NCBI GenBank assembly: GCA_002307245.1
Contig: DBTW01000169.1
Coordinates: 3,605-13,148 of the forward strand
Direction: 5' to 3'
Length of the DNA stretch: 9,544 bases
Source of the DNA: Spirochaetaceae bacterium UBA1306
GTDB lineage: Bacteria; Spirochaetota; Spirochaetia; Treponematales; Rectinemataceae
Part shown: positions 1 to 6,128 of the stretch, piece by piece
Layout: each line of letters begins with the position of its first letter
Position numbering within the stretch: position 1 is the first letter of the stretch
The notes under the pieces: model-generated
The model's database searches: none
Seen by the model: the letters and a program-made list of their open reading frames with translations, nothing else
Told to the model about the DNA's origin: nothing
Translations under genes and position numbers: made by a program

Positions 1-282
1 CTGGGCGCGGCCCATATCACGGGCTCGGGGCTCTTCGGCAACGTGGAGCGGGTCCTGCCCCGCGATCTCAGGCCGCGATTCTCCTGGGACTGGCCCCTGC
101 CGCCCATCTTCTCGAAGATACAGAGGGGCGGGGGCATCGGCGACGAGGAGATGCGGTCGGTCTTCAACATGGGCATCGGCATGGCCGTTATTGCGAAGCG
201 TGGCGAGGCGGAGGGCCTCCTAGCCGCGGCCGCGGCCAAGGGCATAGCCCTCTTCAAGGCCGGAGAGCTGGTTCGTGGCTAG
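1..282 (+). CDS. purM: Phosphoribosylformylglycinamidine cyclo-ligase (AIR synthetase), C-terminal 93 residues; 5' end outside window
   Basis: PurM closes the imidazole ring: FGAM plus ATP gives aminoimidazole ribonucleotide (AIR), in the cytoplasm. The window opens inside the gene in frame 1. Visible signatures are AHITGSGL near the first residue, then the W-x-x-P-x-IF-x-KIQ block and the EMRSVFNMGIGM block, both diagnostic of the PurM C-terminal domain. The stop is at 280-282. The protein ends directly after KAGELVRG, so the C-terminal tail is short. Two positions depart from the pattern I remember: the glycine run reads ITGSG rather than ITGGG, and the usual EN-x-PR that follows reads GNVER. 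The reading frame is intact, so I call this sequence divergence rather than a pseudogene. The stop overlaps the start of purN by 8 bp, showing operon arrangement and likely translational coupling. Any promoter lies to the left of the window. Confidence 0.95.
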   Translation: MGAAHITGSGLFGNVERVLPRDLRPRFSWDWPLPPIFSKIQRGGGIGDEEMRSVFNMGIGMAVIAKRGEAEGLLAAAAAKGIALFKAGELVRG

Positions 283-874
283 GCTCGCCGTCCTGGCGAG
301 TGGCAACGGATCCAACTTCGAGGCGCTCGCACTGGCCCTGCGCGCCCGGCCGGTAGGTGAGGGGCCCCGACACGAGTGCGTTCTGTTGGCCTATGACCGG
401 AAGGCGGCCTTCGCCGCGGAGCGCGCCGCGAGGCTCGGCCTGCCGGTCGCGTATATCGGCTATTTCAAACGCGATCAGGCTGAGGCGGAGGCCGAGCTCT
501 CGGCCGTCCTGGATGGGGCGCGAGCCGATCTGGTGGCCCTCGCGGGCTTCATGCGCATCCTGTCGCCCGGCTTCGTCGCGGCCCGGCGAGGGCGCCTCGT
601 GAACCTGCATCCATCCGTCCTGCCGGCCTGGCCGGGGGCCCATGCCATCGAGCGCGCCTACGAGGCGGGCTCGAGCGAATTCGGCGCGACCGTGCACTTC
701 GTGGACGAGGGCATGGACACGGGGCCGGCGATCGCTAGCGAGTCCTTCGCCCGGGAGCCCGGCCAGGGCCTGGCCGAAGTCGAGGCGCGAGTCCATGCCG
801 TCGAGCACCGCATCTACCCGAGGGCCGTCCTGGCCCTCCTCGACTCTATCGAGGCCGAAAGGGGAAAGCCATGA
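275..874 (+). CDS. purN: Phosphoribosylglycinamide formyltransferase (GAR transformylase, folate-dependent)
   Basis: PurN transfers the formyl group of 10-formyltetrahydrofolate to GAR, giving FGAR. The 199-residue length is normal for the family. The N-terminal phosphate-binding loop reads LASGNGSNFEAL (residues 7-18). The catalytic residues can be placed: N110 and H112 in the NLHPSVLPAWPG block, and D148 in DEGMDTGPAI. All three sit at a constant offset of +4 from the E. coli triad N106/H108/D144. The start is GTG at 275, inside the end of purM. A GGAG at 262-265 lies 9 nt upstream, which supports this start despite the overlap. The stop TGA (872-874) overlaps the purD ATG as ATGA, so purM-purN-purD are very likely one message. 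A long reading frame on the opposite strand is a by-product of GC-biased codon use. Confidence 0.96.
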   Translation: MARLAVLASGNGSNFEALALALRARPVGEGPRHECVLLAYDRKAAFAAERAARLGLPVAYIGYFKRDQAEAEAELSAVLDGARADLVALAGFMRILSPGFVAARRGRLVNLHPSVLPAWPGAHAIERAYEAGSSEFGATVHFVDEGMDTGPAIASESFAREPGQGLAEVEARVHAVEHRIYPRAVLALLDSIEAERGKP

Positions 875-2118
875 AGATCCTGATCGTCGGCTCCGGCGCG
901 CGCGAGCACGCTCTCGCCTGGTCATTCGCGAAGCGCCATCAGGTAGCATGCGCGCCGGGGAACGCCGGCACCGCGGGCTTCGGGCTGAACGTCGCCGCGG
1001 ATGGCGAGGATACGGCGGCCATCGTGGCCGCGGCCCGCGAACTCGGTAGTGAGCTGGTCGTCGTAGGCCCGGAAGTGCCCCTTGCCGCCGGCCTCGTGGA
1101 CGCCTTGTCCGCGGCGGGCCTCGCCGCCTTCGGCCCCGGCAAGGCGGCGGCGGCGCTCGAGTCGAGCAAGTCCTTCGCCCGCGCCTTTTCCGAGCGCCGC
1201 GGCGTGCCCTGCGCGCGCACCGCGCGATTCTCGGATCCGGCCGCCCTCGAGCGCTTCGTCGACGAGAGCCGCGGCGCGCGCCTCGTCCTCAAGAAGAGCG
1301 GGCTGGCCGCAGGTAAGGGAGTGCTCGAGTCGGACGACCCCGCCGAGCTTCTGGCCTTCGGGCGGGAGATCCTGCGCTCGGACGAGCTCCTCGCCGAGGA
1401 ATACCTCGTCGGCCGCGAACTGTCCGTCTTCGCCCTCTGCGATGGGAAGGATTACGCCATCCTGCCCGCCTGCGCCGACCACAAGAAGGCGGGCCCCGGC
1501 GACACAGGGCCGAACACGGGCGGCATGGGCGCAGTCTGCCCCGTGCCCTACGCCGACGAGGCCACGATGGCGCGGATCGAGCGGGAGATCATCGAGCCCA
1601 GCTTCCGCGGTATGGCGGCCGAGGGCCTATCCTATCGGGGCGTGCTCTTTTTCGGCGTCATGCTGACGGCTTCCGGGCCCAAGCTCCTCGAGTACAACGT
1701 CCGCTTCGGAGATCCCGAGACTCAGTCTCTCCTGCCCCTCTTGGCCGAAGATCTCGGCGAGCTCTGCCTCGCGGTAGCCCGCGGCAAGCTTGGGCATCGG
1801 CGGCCGCGCTTCACGGGCGAGACGGCCTGCGGCGTCGTGATCGCCGCCCCCGGCTATCCGGGGCCCTATCCCAAAGGCATCGTCGTAGGGGAGCGCTTGG
1901 AGGTCGCCGCGGGCGGAAATGCATCGCTATTCCACGCCTCGACCTCGCTCGACGCCGAAGGGAAGCTGCGTACGGGAGGCGGCCGCTGCTTCACTGCGGT
2001 GGGGATAGGCCCGGATTGGGAGAGCGCCCGGTCGCGAGCCTACGCCCTCGCGGACGGAGTACGCTTCGAGGGCGCCTGGTTCAGGCCGGATATCGGCGAG
2101 AAGATCTTCGGCCGATAG
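871..2118 (+). CDS. purD: Phosphoribosylamine-glycine ligase (GAR synthetase)
   Basis: PurD joins phosphoribosylamine and glycine using ATP to give GAR, the substrate of PurN encoded just upstream. The protein has 415 residues, close to the usual length. In order: N-terminal domain motif ILIVGSGAREHA (3-14), VVGPEVPLAAGL (64-75), ATP-grasp nucleotide loop KKSGLAAGKGV (141-151), DHKKAGPGDTGPNTGGMGAV (203-222) and the metal/ATP site LLEYNVRFGDPETQ (272-285). The C-terminal end GAWFRPDIGEKIF is also typical. Oddities against the pattern I recall: GSGAREHA instead of GSGGREHA, and KKSGLAAGKG instead of KADGLAAGKG. A ribosome-binding site AAAGGGGA lies just before the ATG, which overlaps the purN stop. 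The gene stops only 3 bp before the end of a convergent gene, with no hairpin terminator between them. purH is absent from this part of the operon. Confidence 0.96.
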   Translation: MKILIVGSGAREHALAWSFAKRHQVACAPGNAGTAGFGLNVAADGEDTAAIVAAARELGSELVVVGPEVPLAAGLVDALSAAGLAAFGPGKAAAALESSKSFARAFSERRGVPCARTARFSDPAALERFVDESRGARLVLKKSGLAAGKGVLESDDPAELLAFGREILRSDELLAEEYLVGRELSVFALCDGKDYAILPACADHKKAGPGDTGPNTGGMGAVCPVPYADEATMARIEREIIEPSFRGMAAEGLSYRGVLFFGVMLTASGPKLLEYNVRFGDPETQSLLPLLAEDLGELCLAVARGKLGHRRPRFTGETACGVVIAAPGYPGPYPKGIVVGERLEVAAGGNASLFHASTSLDAEGKLRTGGGRCFTAVGIGPDWESARSRAYALADGVRFEGAWFRPDIGEKIFGR

Positions 2119-2121
2119 ACG

Positions 2122-2934
2122 CTATTTGGGCTGGCCCGAGTATTTGGCCGAGAACCACTTGAATAAGGCCTCGGCGCGGTTGGCGAAGGAATCCTCGAGC
2201 TTACCCTTGAAGACGCTTGGAGCGGAGGCGCCGCTCTCGGCGTAGAAGACGATGGCGTCGTCGACCTGGACTACGAGGATCCTGGTCTTTAGCGCGTTGG
2301 GCGATACCATAGGGACCAGCTTGTAGCTCATCCGCGTCAGGTTCTCGGTCTTGAGCAGGATCGCGTCCGGGAAGGCCGAGAAATCGTAGCGATAGGAGTT
2401 CGAGCCGAAGCTGAGGTCCCGCTGGAAGGCGTAGAGGGTCTCGGTCTTGGGGATCGCCCCCACTGCCGGGGGCCGGGGGTCCGCGACCCGGTCCTTCGAC
2501 CCGGGAGCGGCGATGATGTAGGACTCGGCGTAAAGCGTGCGCATGGACTGACGGCTCGCCGAGTAGTACTCGATTCCCTCCAGGGAGCCGATGGAGCGGA
2601 GGATGCCGTAGATCGCGGCGAGCTCGCCCTCGGCCGCGACGGCGCTCGCCGGCTTGGGGCGCTTGAGCTCGAAGGCGGCCTCGACGAGGACCGAGGGCTT
2701 TTCTGCGGCGATGGCCGCGCGCAGGGCCGCCGCCGCCTCGTGCGCCGGCAGGTACACAGGCTCGTCAGAGCCCGCGCGCACCGCGCGGCCCGTGGCGGCG
2801 ATGGCGGCGGCAGCTTCCTTGGGCAGTATGTCCGCGGCGTTCCGGCCCTGGGCCGCAGCGGCGTGGATGGATAGCGCAAATAGCGGCAGGAGCAGGGCCC
2901 GCAGGGGCCGCGCTCGGCGTATTAGGACATTCAT
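2122..2934 (-). CDS. Exported protein of unknown function, possibly a spirochaete-specific family (DUF6675-like)
   Basis: This encodes 270 residues, and I cannot assign a function. The N-terminus is a clear Sec-type signal peptide: an arginine-rich start (MNVLIRRARPLR), a hydrophobic stretch (residues 12-22) and an alanine-rich c-region with probable cleavage near residues 27-29 (AAAAQ). There is no lipobox cysteine, so the protein is probably periplasmic or outer-membrane associated. The mature part has an alanine-rich helical stretch (33-110), then GIEYYSASRQSMRTLY (120-135), which I associate from memory with the spirochaetal DUF6675 family; this is tentative. An in-frame extension to 3000 exists but would run into the upstream gene and bury the signal peptide, so I use the ATG at 2934. 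It lies 34 bp after the upstream gene stop, so the two may be co-transcribed. No Shine-Dalgarno sequence is visible. Confidence 0.82.
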   Translation of the reverse strand: MNVLIRRARPLRALLLPLFALSIHAAAAQGRNAADILPKEAAAAIAATGRAVRAGSDEPVYLPAHEAAAALRAAIAAEKPSVLVEAAFELKRPKPASAVAAEGELAAIYGILRSIGSLEGIEYYSASRQSMRTLYAESYIIAAPGSKDRVADPRPPAVGAIPKTETLYAFQRDLSFGSNSYRYDFSAFPDAILLKTENLTRMSYKLVPMVSPNALKTRILVVQVDDAIVFYAESGASAPSVFKGKLEDSFANRAEALFKWFSAKYSGQPK

Positions 2935-2940
2935 TCCGGG

Positions 2941-2946
2941 AGTATA
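2941..2946 (-). promoter_or_regulatory. Candidate -10 element (TATACT) of a leaderless promoter for the exported-protein gene
   Basis: On the minus strand TATACT matches the sigma70 -10 consensus at 5 of 6 positions. It ends 6 nt before the ATG at 2934, so a transcript would begin at or next to the start codon. No convincing -35 hexamer sits 16-18 bp upstream, where the sequence is GC-rich coding DNA of the preceding gene. The call is therefore weaker than for the neighbouring gene at 4633. Confidence 0.35.
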
Positions 2947-2968
2947 TAGCGGAAGCCTCGCCCTTGGG

Positions 2969-4633
2969 CTAGGCCTCTTCGGCGTCCTCGGGCCCGCCAC
3001 TCGGCAGGCCCAGGTCCTCGAGGCGCGAACTGTCCTTCGCTCTCGAGGCTTGGGCTTCCAGCGGGGTCTTAACGAAGGTGAAATTCCGCATGATCTTGAC
3101 GAGGACGAGGATGCGTTCGCGCCCGGTCTGGACTTGGGCCATGATCTCGCGGTTGCGTCCCCCGCCGAGGGTGTGGAGGTTCGTGACGAGGTCGGGGCTC
3201 GATCGCCTGAAGTCGGCGAGGAGGTCGCCTAGGGCCTCGCCGAGCATGGCGAAGAGGCCTGCCTCGTCCTCGACGATCTCCCGCGCATTGTCGTTAACCG
3301 CGTCCACGAGGCGGGTGAGGAAGGTGCCGATGTCCTTGCCCCGCCGCATCTCCTCGATATAGCGCTTCATGGCGATCAGGGAAACCCTGCCGTTGCCTCG
3401 CAGTTGCTCCTCGAATTCGGTAATTCGGCCGCCCGAGCGCTCGCACTGGTAGAGAATGTTGGCGAGGTTGTTCTGGAAGGCCTTGTTGTCGAAATATCCG
3501 CCGACGAGGATCTTCTTGATCGATTCCTTGAGCTGCGGCTCGAACTCCGCGGCGATGAAGGTCTTGAGGATGCGTAGGGGCTTGATCCACATGAAGCCGT
3601 TAGGGCTCTCGCGGCGGAGCAGGGAGTCGTGCTCCTCGTCGTAGCCGTCGACCTCGAGGACCTCCGCCTCGCCGAAGAGACTGCGGATATCGGCCGCTAT
3701 GGCGTTCTCGTGCTGCTCGCGGAGGATGCGCTCGCGGTCCTTGTCGAATTGGGTCACGAGGCGCTGGCGGTAGGCGTCTATGAACTCCCTCCGGTCGCGG
3801 GGCGTCGAGGGGACGTGGGCGGGATCGTCCTTGATGACCCGTATCATCGCGAGGATGATGTCCTTCGAGAGGCGTTCCGAGAGGACCTTGTCGAGCTGCG
3901 AGAAGAGCTTGTCGATCTTCGCCTTCTTGGCCTCGTCGAAGCTGTCGGGCTGGCGGCGCTCGAGGAGGAGGAGGATGTTCGCCTTGAGCTGGGGCGAGAA
4001 GACGAAGGATTCGCTGAGGTAGTAAAAATCGAGGAGCTCGGGCAGGGCCTGCTCTCCCGATATCGGCGCGAAGTCGGGCTTGTAGCGGGGATCGTCCAGG
4101 CTGGCGCTCGGGTCGAAGAGGCCGACGAGGCGCTCGTAGTCGTGCCTGCAGAGGTCCGTGAAGCGCTCGACCTCGTAGAGGTCGGCGTTGACCGCCCGGG
4201 CTCCCAGGTTGTCGAGGGCTCCCAGGTATTCCTGGAATTCGCGCGATACGGCCTCGAGCTCTTCGTCGGTCCTGACGGCGGACTGTAGTCGCTCGATCAT
4301 GCCATCATAGGAAAAGAAGCGCTTGCGATCCTGTTCGGCCTTGGGCAGGCGGCGATCGATGAGGTAATCGAAGTATTTTTGCGAGACCCTGATATCGGGA
4401 TTGGCGACGGTCGTGCGCACGAGCTCGGATAAGGGCCGGAGCAGCGCGTAGAACTGATGCACGGCTTGGGCGAATCCCGGGAGGACCAAGCTCTGCTTGA
4501 CGCGAAAATAGGGAGGGCGCATTTCCGCGAGCGCGGCCTGGAGCTTGCGGATCTCGGCCTTGCGCTGTGCGTCCTGGGGATCTCTAGCGAAGGTCCTGGA
4601 GAGCCATTCTTTAATTTTCTTTAGGATACCCAT
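2969..4633 (-). CDS. Large cytoplasmic helical protein of unknown function, possibly spirochaete-specific (DUF5312-like)
   Basis: This encodes 554 residues from the ATG at 4633. I recognise no catalytic motif, nucleotide-binding loop, signal peptide or membrane segment. The N-terminus MGILKKIKEWLSRTFARD looks like a basic amphipathic helix that could touch a membrane surface. The rest is charged and mostly helical, with recognisable blocks such as SESFVFSPQLKANILLLLERR (207-227), FMWIKPLRILKTFIAAEFEPQLKESIKKIL (347-376) and RNFTFVKTP (516-524). It ends in an acidic PEDAEEA tail. Size and style match, from memory, the spirochaete family DUF5312; I could not check this. A longer TTG-initiated frame to 4729 exists, but it overlaps the upstream gene and carries an arginine/proline-rich stretch typical of non-coding DNA. 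The ATG at 4633 has no Shine-Dalgarno sequence but lies directly after a strong promoter. The exported-protein gene follows 34 bp downstream. Confidence 0.82.
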   Translation of the reverse strand: MGILKKIKEWLSRTFARDPQDAQRKAEIRKLQAALAEMRPPYFRVKQSLVLPGFAQAVHQFYALLRPLSELVRTTVANPDIRVSQKYFDYLIDRRLPKAEQDRKRFFSYDGMIERLQSAVRTDEELEAVSREFQEYLGALDNLGARAVNADLYEVERFTDLCRHDYERLVGLFDPSASLDDPRYKPDFAPISGEQALPELLDFYYLSESFVFSPQLKANILLLLERRQPDSFDEAKKAKIDKLFSQLDKVLSERLSKDIILAMIRVIKDDPAHVPSTPRDRREFIDAYRQRLVTQFDKDRERILREQHENAIAADIRSLFGEAEVLEVDGYDEEHDSLLRRESPNGFMWIKPLRILKTFIAAEFEPQLKESIKKILVGGYFDNKAFQNNLANILYQCERSGGRITEFEEQLRGNGRVSLIAMKRYIEEMRRGKDIGTFLTRLVDAVNDNAREIVEDEAGLFAMLGEALGDLLADFRRSSPDLVTNLHTLGGGRNREIMAQVQTGRERILVLVKIMRNFTFVKTPLEAQASRAKDSSRLEDLGLPSGGPEDAEEA

Positions 4634-4639
4634 GGATGG

Positions 4640-4668
4640 ATTGTAAAGGCGCGCCGCCCCGGCATCAA
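4640..4668 (-). promoter_or_regulatory. Sigma70-like promoter TTGATG-17 bp-TACAAT, probably giving a leaderless mRNA
   Basis: On the minus strand the -35 TTGATG (4668-4663, 4 of 6) and the -10 TACAAT (4645-4640, 5 of 6) are separated by the ideal 17 bp. Only 6 nt lie between the -10 and the ATG at 4633, so initiation at the usual distance would put the transcript 5' end at the A of the ATG. The whole promoter sits in the 55-bp gap after the upstream DUF151-family gene, and no ribosome-binding site is present. Confidence 0.6.
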
Positions 4669-4688
4669 GCGGCAGGAAAGGAGGGGCC

Positions 4689-5156
4689 CTAAGCCCGCAT
4701 CGCCTTGGCTTTCCAGTCTTCGAGGGCAAGGATCTTCGATTTCCGCCAGGGGCCGGCCTCCCGTTCCTGGCGGTCGATTATCTCCGTATCGGCGAAAATG
4801 GGTGCTTCCAGCCTGAGGGCGAGCGCCAGGGCGTCGGAGGGCCTGACCTCTTTTTGAAAAGCGCGCAGGCCCTTGCGATAGCAGAGCCTGGCCCTTGCGC
4901 CCAGGCCGGCTTCGCCGAAGAGCTCGACCTTATCCAAAAGGAAGCCGCCCTCGGCGAAGAAATCCGCGAGCAGGGCGTGGGTAAGCGGCCGGGGCGTGGG
5001 AATGCTCTCCAAGTCGAGGATGATCGCGCTCGCCTCGAAGGGGCCCACGGGGACTTGCAACCGCCTATCGGTCTGGCGATCCTGGAGGACGACGCAGGGT
5101 TCGTCATCTTCCAGAGAAACGCCGCGGATGCGGAGCTCGACTAGGCTATTTACCAT
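4689..5156 (-). CDS. Bifunctional nuclease family protein (DUF151/BFN domain)
   Basis: This 155-residue protein is almost entirely one DUF151 (bifunctional nuclease) domain. Plant members have been reported to cut DNA and RNA; the role of bacterial members is poorly defined. Visible family blocks are VPVGPFEASAI (35-45), RPLTHALLADFF (56-67) and RPSDALALALRLEAPIFA (105-122). The C-terminal 30 residues are charged, and there is no UVR-type extension. Start choice: an ATG at 5195 adds 13 residues and a TTG at 5231 adds 25. I prefer 5156 because, compared with a Thermotoga homologue recalled from memory, the distance from start to the first beta strand (MxxxxVxxL) then matches, and because the upstream codons are AT-rich. 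No start has a good ribosome-binding site. It is divergent from cheR and is followed after 55 bp by the unknown 554-residue gene. A cytoplasmic location is expected. Confidence 0.85.
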   Translation of the reverse strand: MVNSLVELRIRGVSLEDDEPCVVLQDRQTDRRLQVPVGPFEASAIILDLESIPTPRPLTHALLADFFAEGGFLLDKVELFGEAGLGARARLCYRKGLRAFQKEVRPSDALALALRLEAPIFADTEIIDRQEREAGPWRKSKILALEDWKAKAMRA

Positions 5157-5160
5157 ATCG

Positions 5161-5195
5161 TATATAAATCTATCCCGGTCCGGCGCGGTTTTCAT
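5161..5195 (-). promoter_or_regulatory. Weak candidate promoter for the DUF151-family gene
   Basis: The stretch before the ATG at 5156 is AT-rich on the minus strand. One arrangement is ATGAAA (5195-5190) as -35, 17 bp, then TAGATT (5172-5167) as -10, each matching 4 of 6. Another -10 option is TATATA (5166-5161), ending 4 nt before the ATG. Either would give a very short or absent leader. The alternative start ATG at 5195 would overlap this promoter, so the two readings exclude each other. Confidence 0.25.
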
Positions 5196-5196
5196 T

Positions 5197-5265
5197 GGGA
5201 TAGCGCGGATACTATGTGCTATTGACACCAAATGGGGCGCCGCCTATGCTTTTTTACGCTATCCC
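5197..5265. repeat. Perfect 9-bp inverted repeat bracketing the cheR promoter
   Basis: GGGATAGCG at 5197-5205 is matched by its exact reverse complement CGCTATCCC at 5257-5265. The arms are 60 bp apart start to start, with 51 bp between them. The -35 and -10 of the cheR promoter lie inside, and the right arm starts at about the expected transcription start. The arms lie in the divergent gap between the DUF151-family gene and cheR. The spacing suits a pair of protein-binding sites better than an RNA hairpin, because the left arm is outside the transcript. Confidence 0.5.
5222..5250 (+). promoter_or_regulatory. Sigma70-like promoter for cheR-cheB: TTGACA-17 bp-TATGCT
   Basis: The -35 TTGACA (5222-5227) is a perfect consensus match. 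The -10 TATGCT (5245-5250) matches 4 of 6 positions, and the spacer is exactly 17 bp. Transcription should begin near 5257, leaving a leader of about 43 nt before the cheR ATG. The form is that of a housekeeping sigma70 promoter rather than a flagellar sigma28 promoter. Confidence 0.65.
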
Positions 5266-5299
5266 GTTAGTAATGCGGGGGAAAACGGAGAGCTAGGGA

Positions 5300-6115
5300 A
5301 TGTCCGATTTCTTGATCGACGCCGATTTCGAGCTCTACCGGAAGCTGATCTACGACGAAAGCGGGATCACCTTTTCGGCGACCAACCGCTCCATTCTAGA
5401 GAGCCGCCTCAAGGAAAGACTCCGCGAGAAGAAGCTCGACAGCCTCAAGGAGTACTTCTCCCTGATAACCAGGGACAAGGAAGAGCTGAAGACCCTTCTC
5501 GACTCGGTCACCACCAACCTGACCCGGTTCTTCCGGAATCAGGCGCATTTCGACGCCATCGAGAAGTATGTAGCGCCCGAACTCATCAAGCTGCGGGGCT
5601 CGTCTGGCGATCGGAAGCTCCGCTTCTGGAGCGCGGGCTGCTCTACCGGTGAGGAGCCCTATACTCTGGCGATGCTCCTCAAGGAGATCCTCCCGGCGGG
5701 CTGGAGCTTCGAGGTCGTCGCGAGCGATATCTCACTCAAGTGCCTCATGGTCGGCAAGGAGGCCTTCTACGCCGACGCGCGGATCCAGGGCATACCCGAG
5801 GCCTACCTGCCCAAGTACTTCGACAAGAAGCCTGGCGGATACCAGCTCAAGGACGATATCAAGAAATACGTACGCTTCGATTACCATAACCTGAAGAACG
5901 ACTCCGGCCTCAGGGGTCTCGACGTAGTCTTTTGCCGGAACGTTCTGATATACTTCGACGAAGCGGCGCAGAAGGCTGCCATCGAGCGGTTTTGGGAGGC
6001 CATGGCCCCCAAATCCTTCCTTTTCATAGGCCATTCCGAATCGCTTTTCGGCATGAATACGAAATTCGAGTTCGTCAAGACCGATTGGGCCACATTCTAC
6101 AGAAAGAACGCATAA
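5300..6115 (+). CDS. cheR: Chemotaxis protein methyltransferase CheR
   Basis: CheR uses S-adenosylmethionine to methylate glutamates on chemoreceptors (MCPs), the excitation-restoring half of adaptation, at the inner face of the membrane. The 271-residue length is standard. The N-terminal helical domain (about 1-70) leads into TTNLTRFFRN (71-80). The SAM-binding loop is FWSAGCSTGEEPYTLAM (109-125), with D143 in VVASDIS placed to bind the ribose/adenine. FCRNVLIYFD (211-220) and LFIGHSESL (241-249) are the other family signatures. I see no C-terminal TPR extension and no receptor-tail-binding pentapeptide. The start ATG at 5300 has GGAGA 9 nt upstream (5287-5291). cheB follows 13 bp downstream, so the two antagonistic adaptation enzymes are co-expressed. 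No other che, mcp or flagellar gene lies in the window. Confidence 0.97.
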   Translation: MSDFLIDADFELYRKLIYDESGITFSATNRSILESRLKERLREKKLDSLKEYFSLITRDKEELKTLLDSVTTNLTRFFRNQAHFDAIEKYVAPELIKLRGSSGDRKLRFWSAGCSTGEEPYTLAMLLKEILPAGWSFEVVASDISLKCLMVGKEAFYADARIQGIPEAYLPKYFDKKPGGYQLKDDIKKYVRFDYHNLKNDSGLRGLDVVFCRNVLIYFDEAAQKAAIERFWEAMAPKSFLFIGHSESLFGMNTKFEFVKTDWATFYRKNA

Positions 6116-6128
6116 GGGAGAACGCGCA

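Noticed and set aside
254..949. 231-codon minus-strand open frame opposite purN
   Set aside because: It mirrors purN in a GC-rich genome, is arginine/glycine/alanine-rich without recognisable domains, and purN is certain from its catalytic residues.
3629..4288. 219-codon plus-strand frame opposite the 554-residue gene
   Set aside because: It is a leucine/glutamate/valine-rich low-complexity translation, as expected from the complement of a helical protein, with no ribosome-binding site or family signature.
4634..4729. 32-residue N-terminal extension of the 554-residue protein
   Set aside because: It would start at TTG inside the upstream gene and its composition is unlike the rest of the protein; the promoter lies within it.
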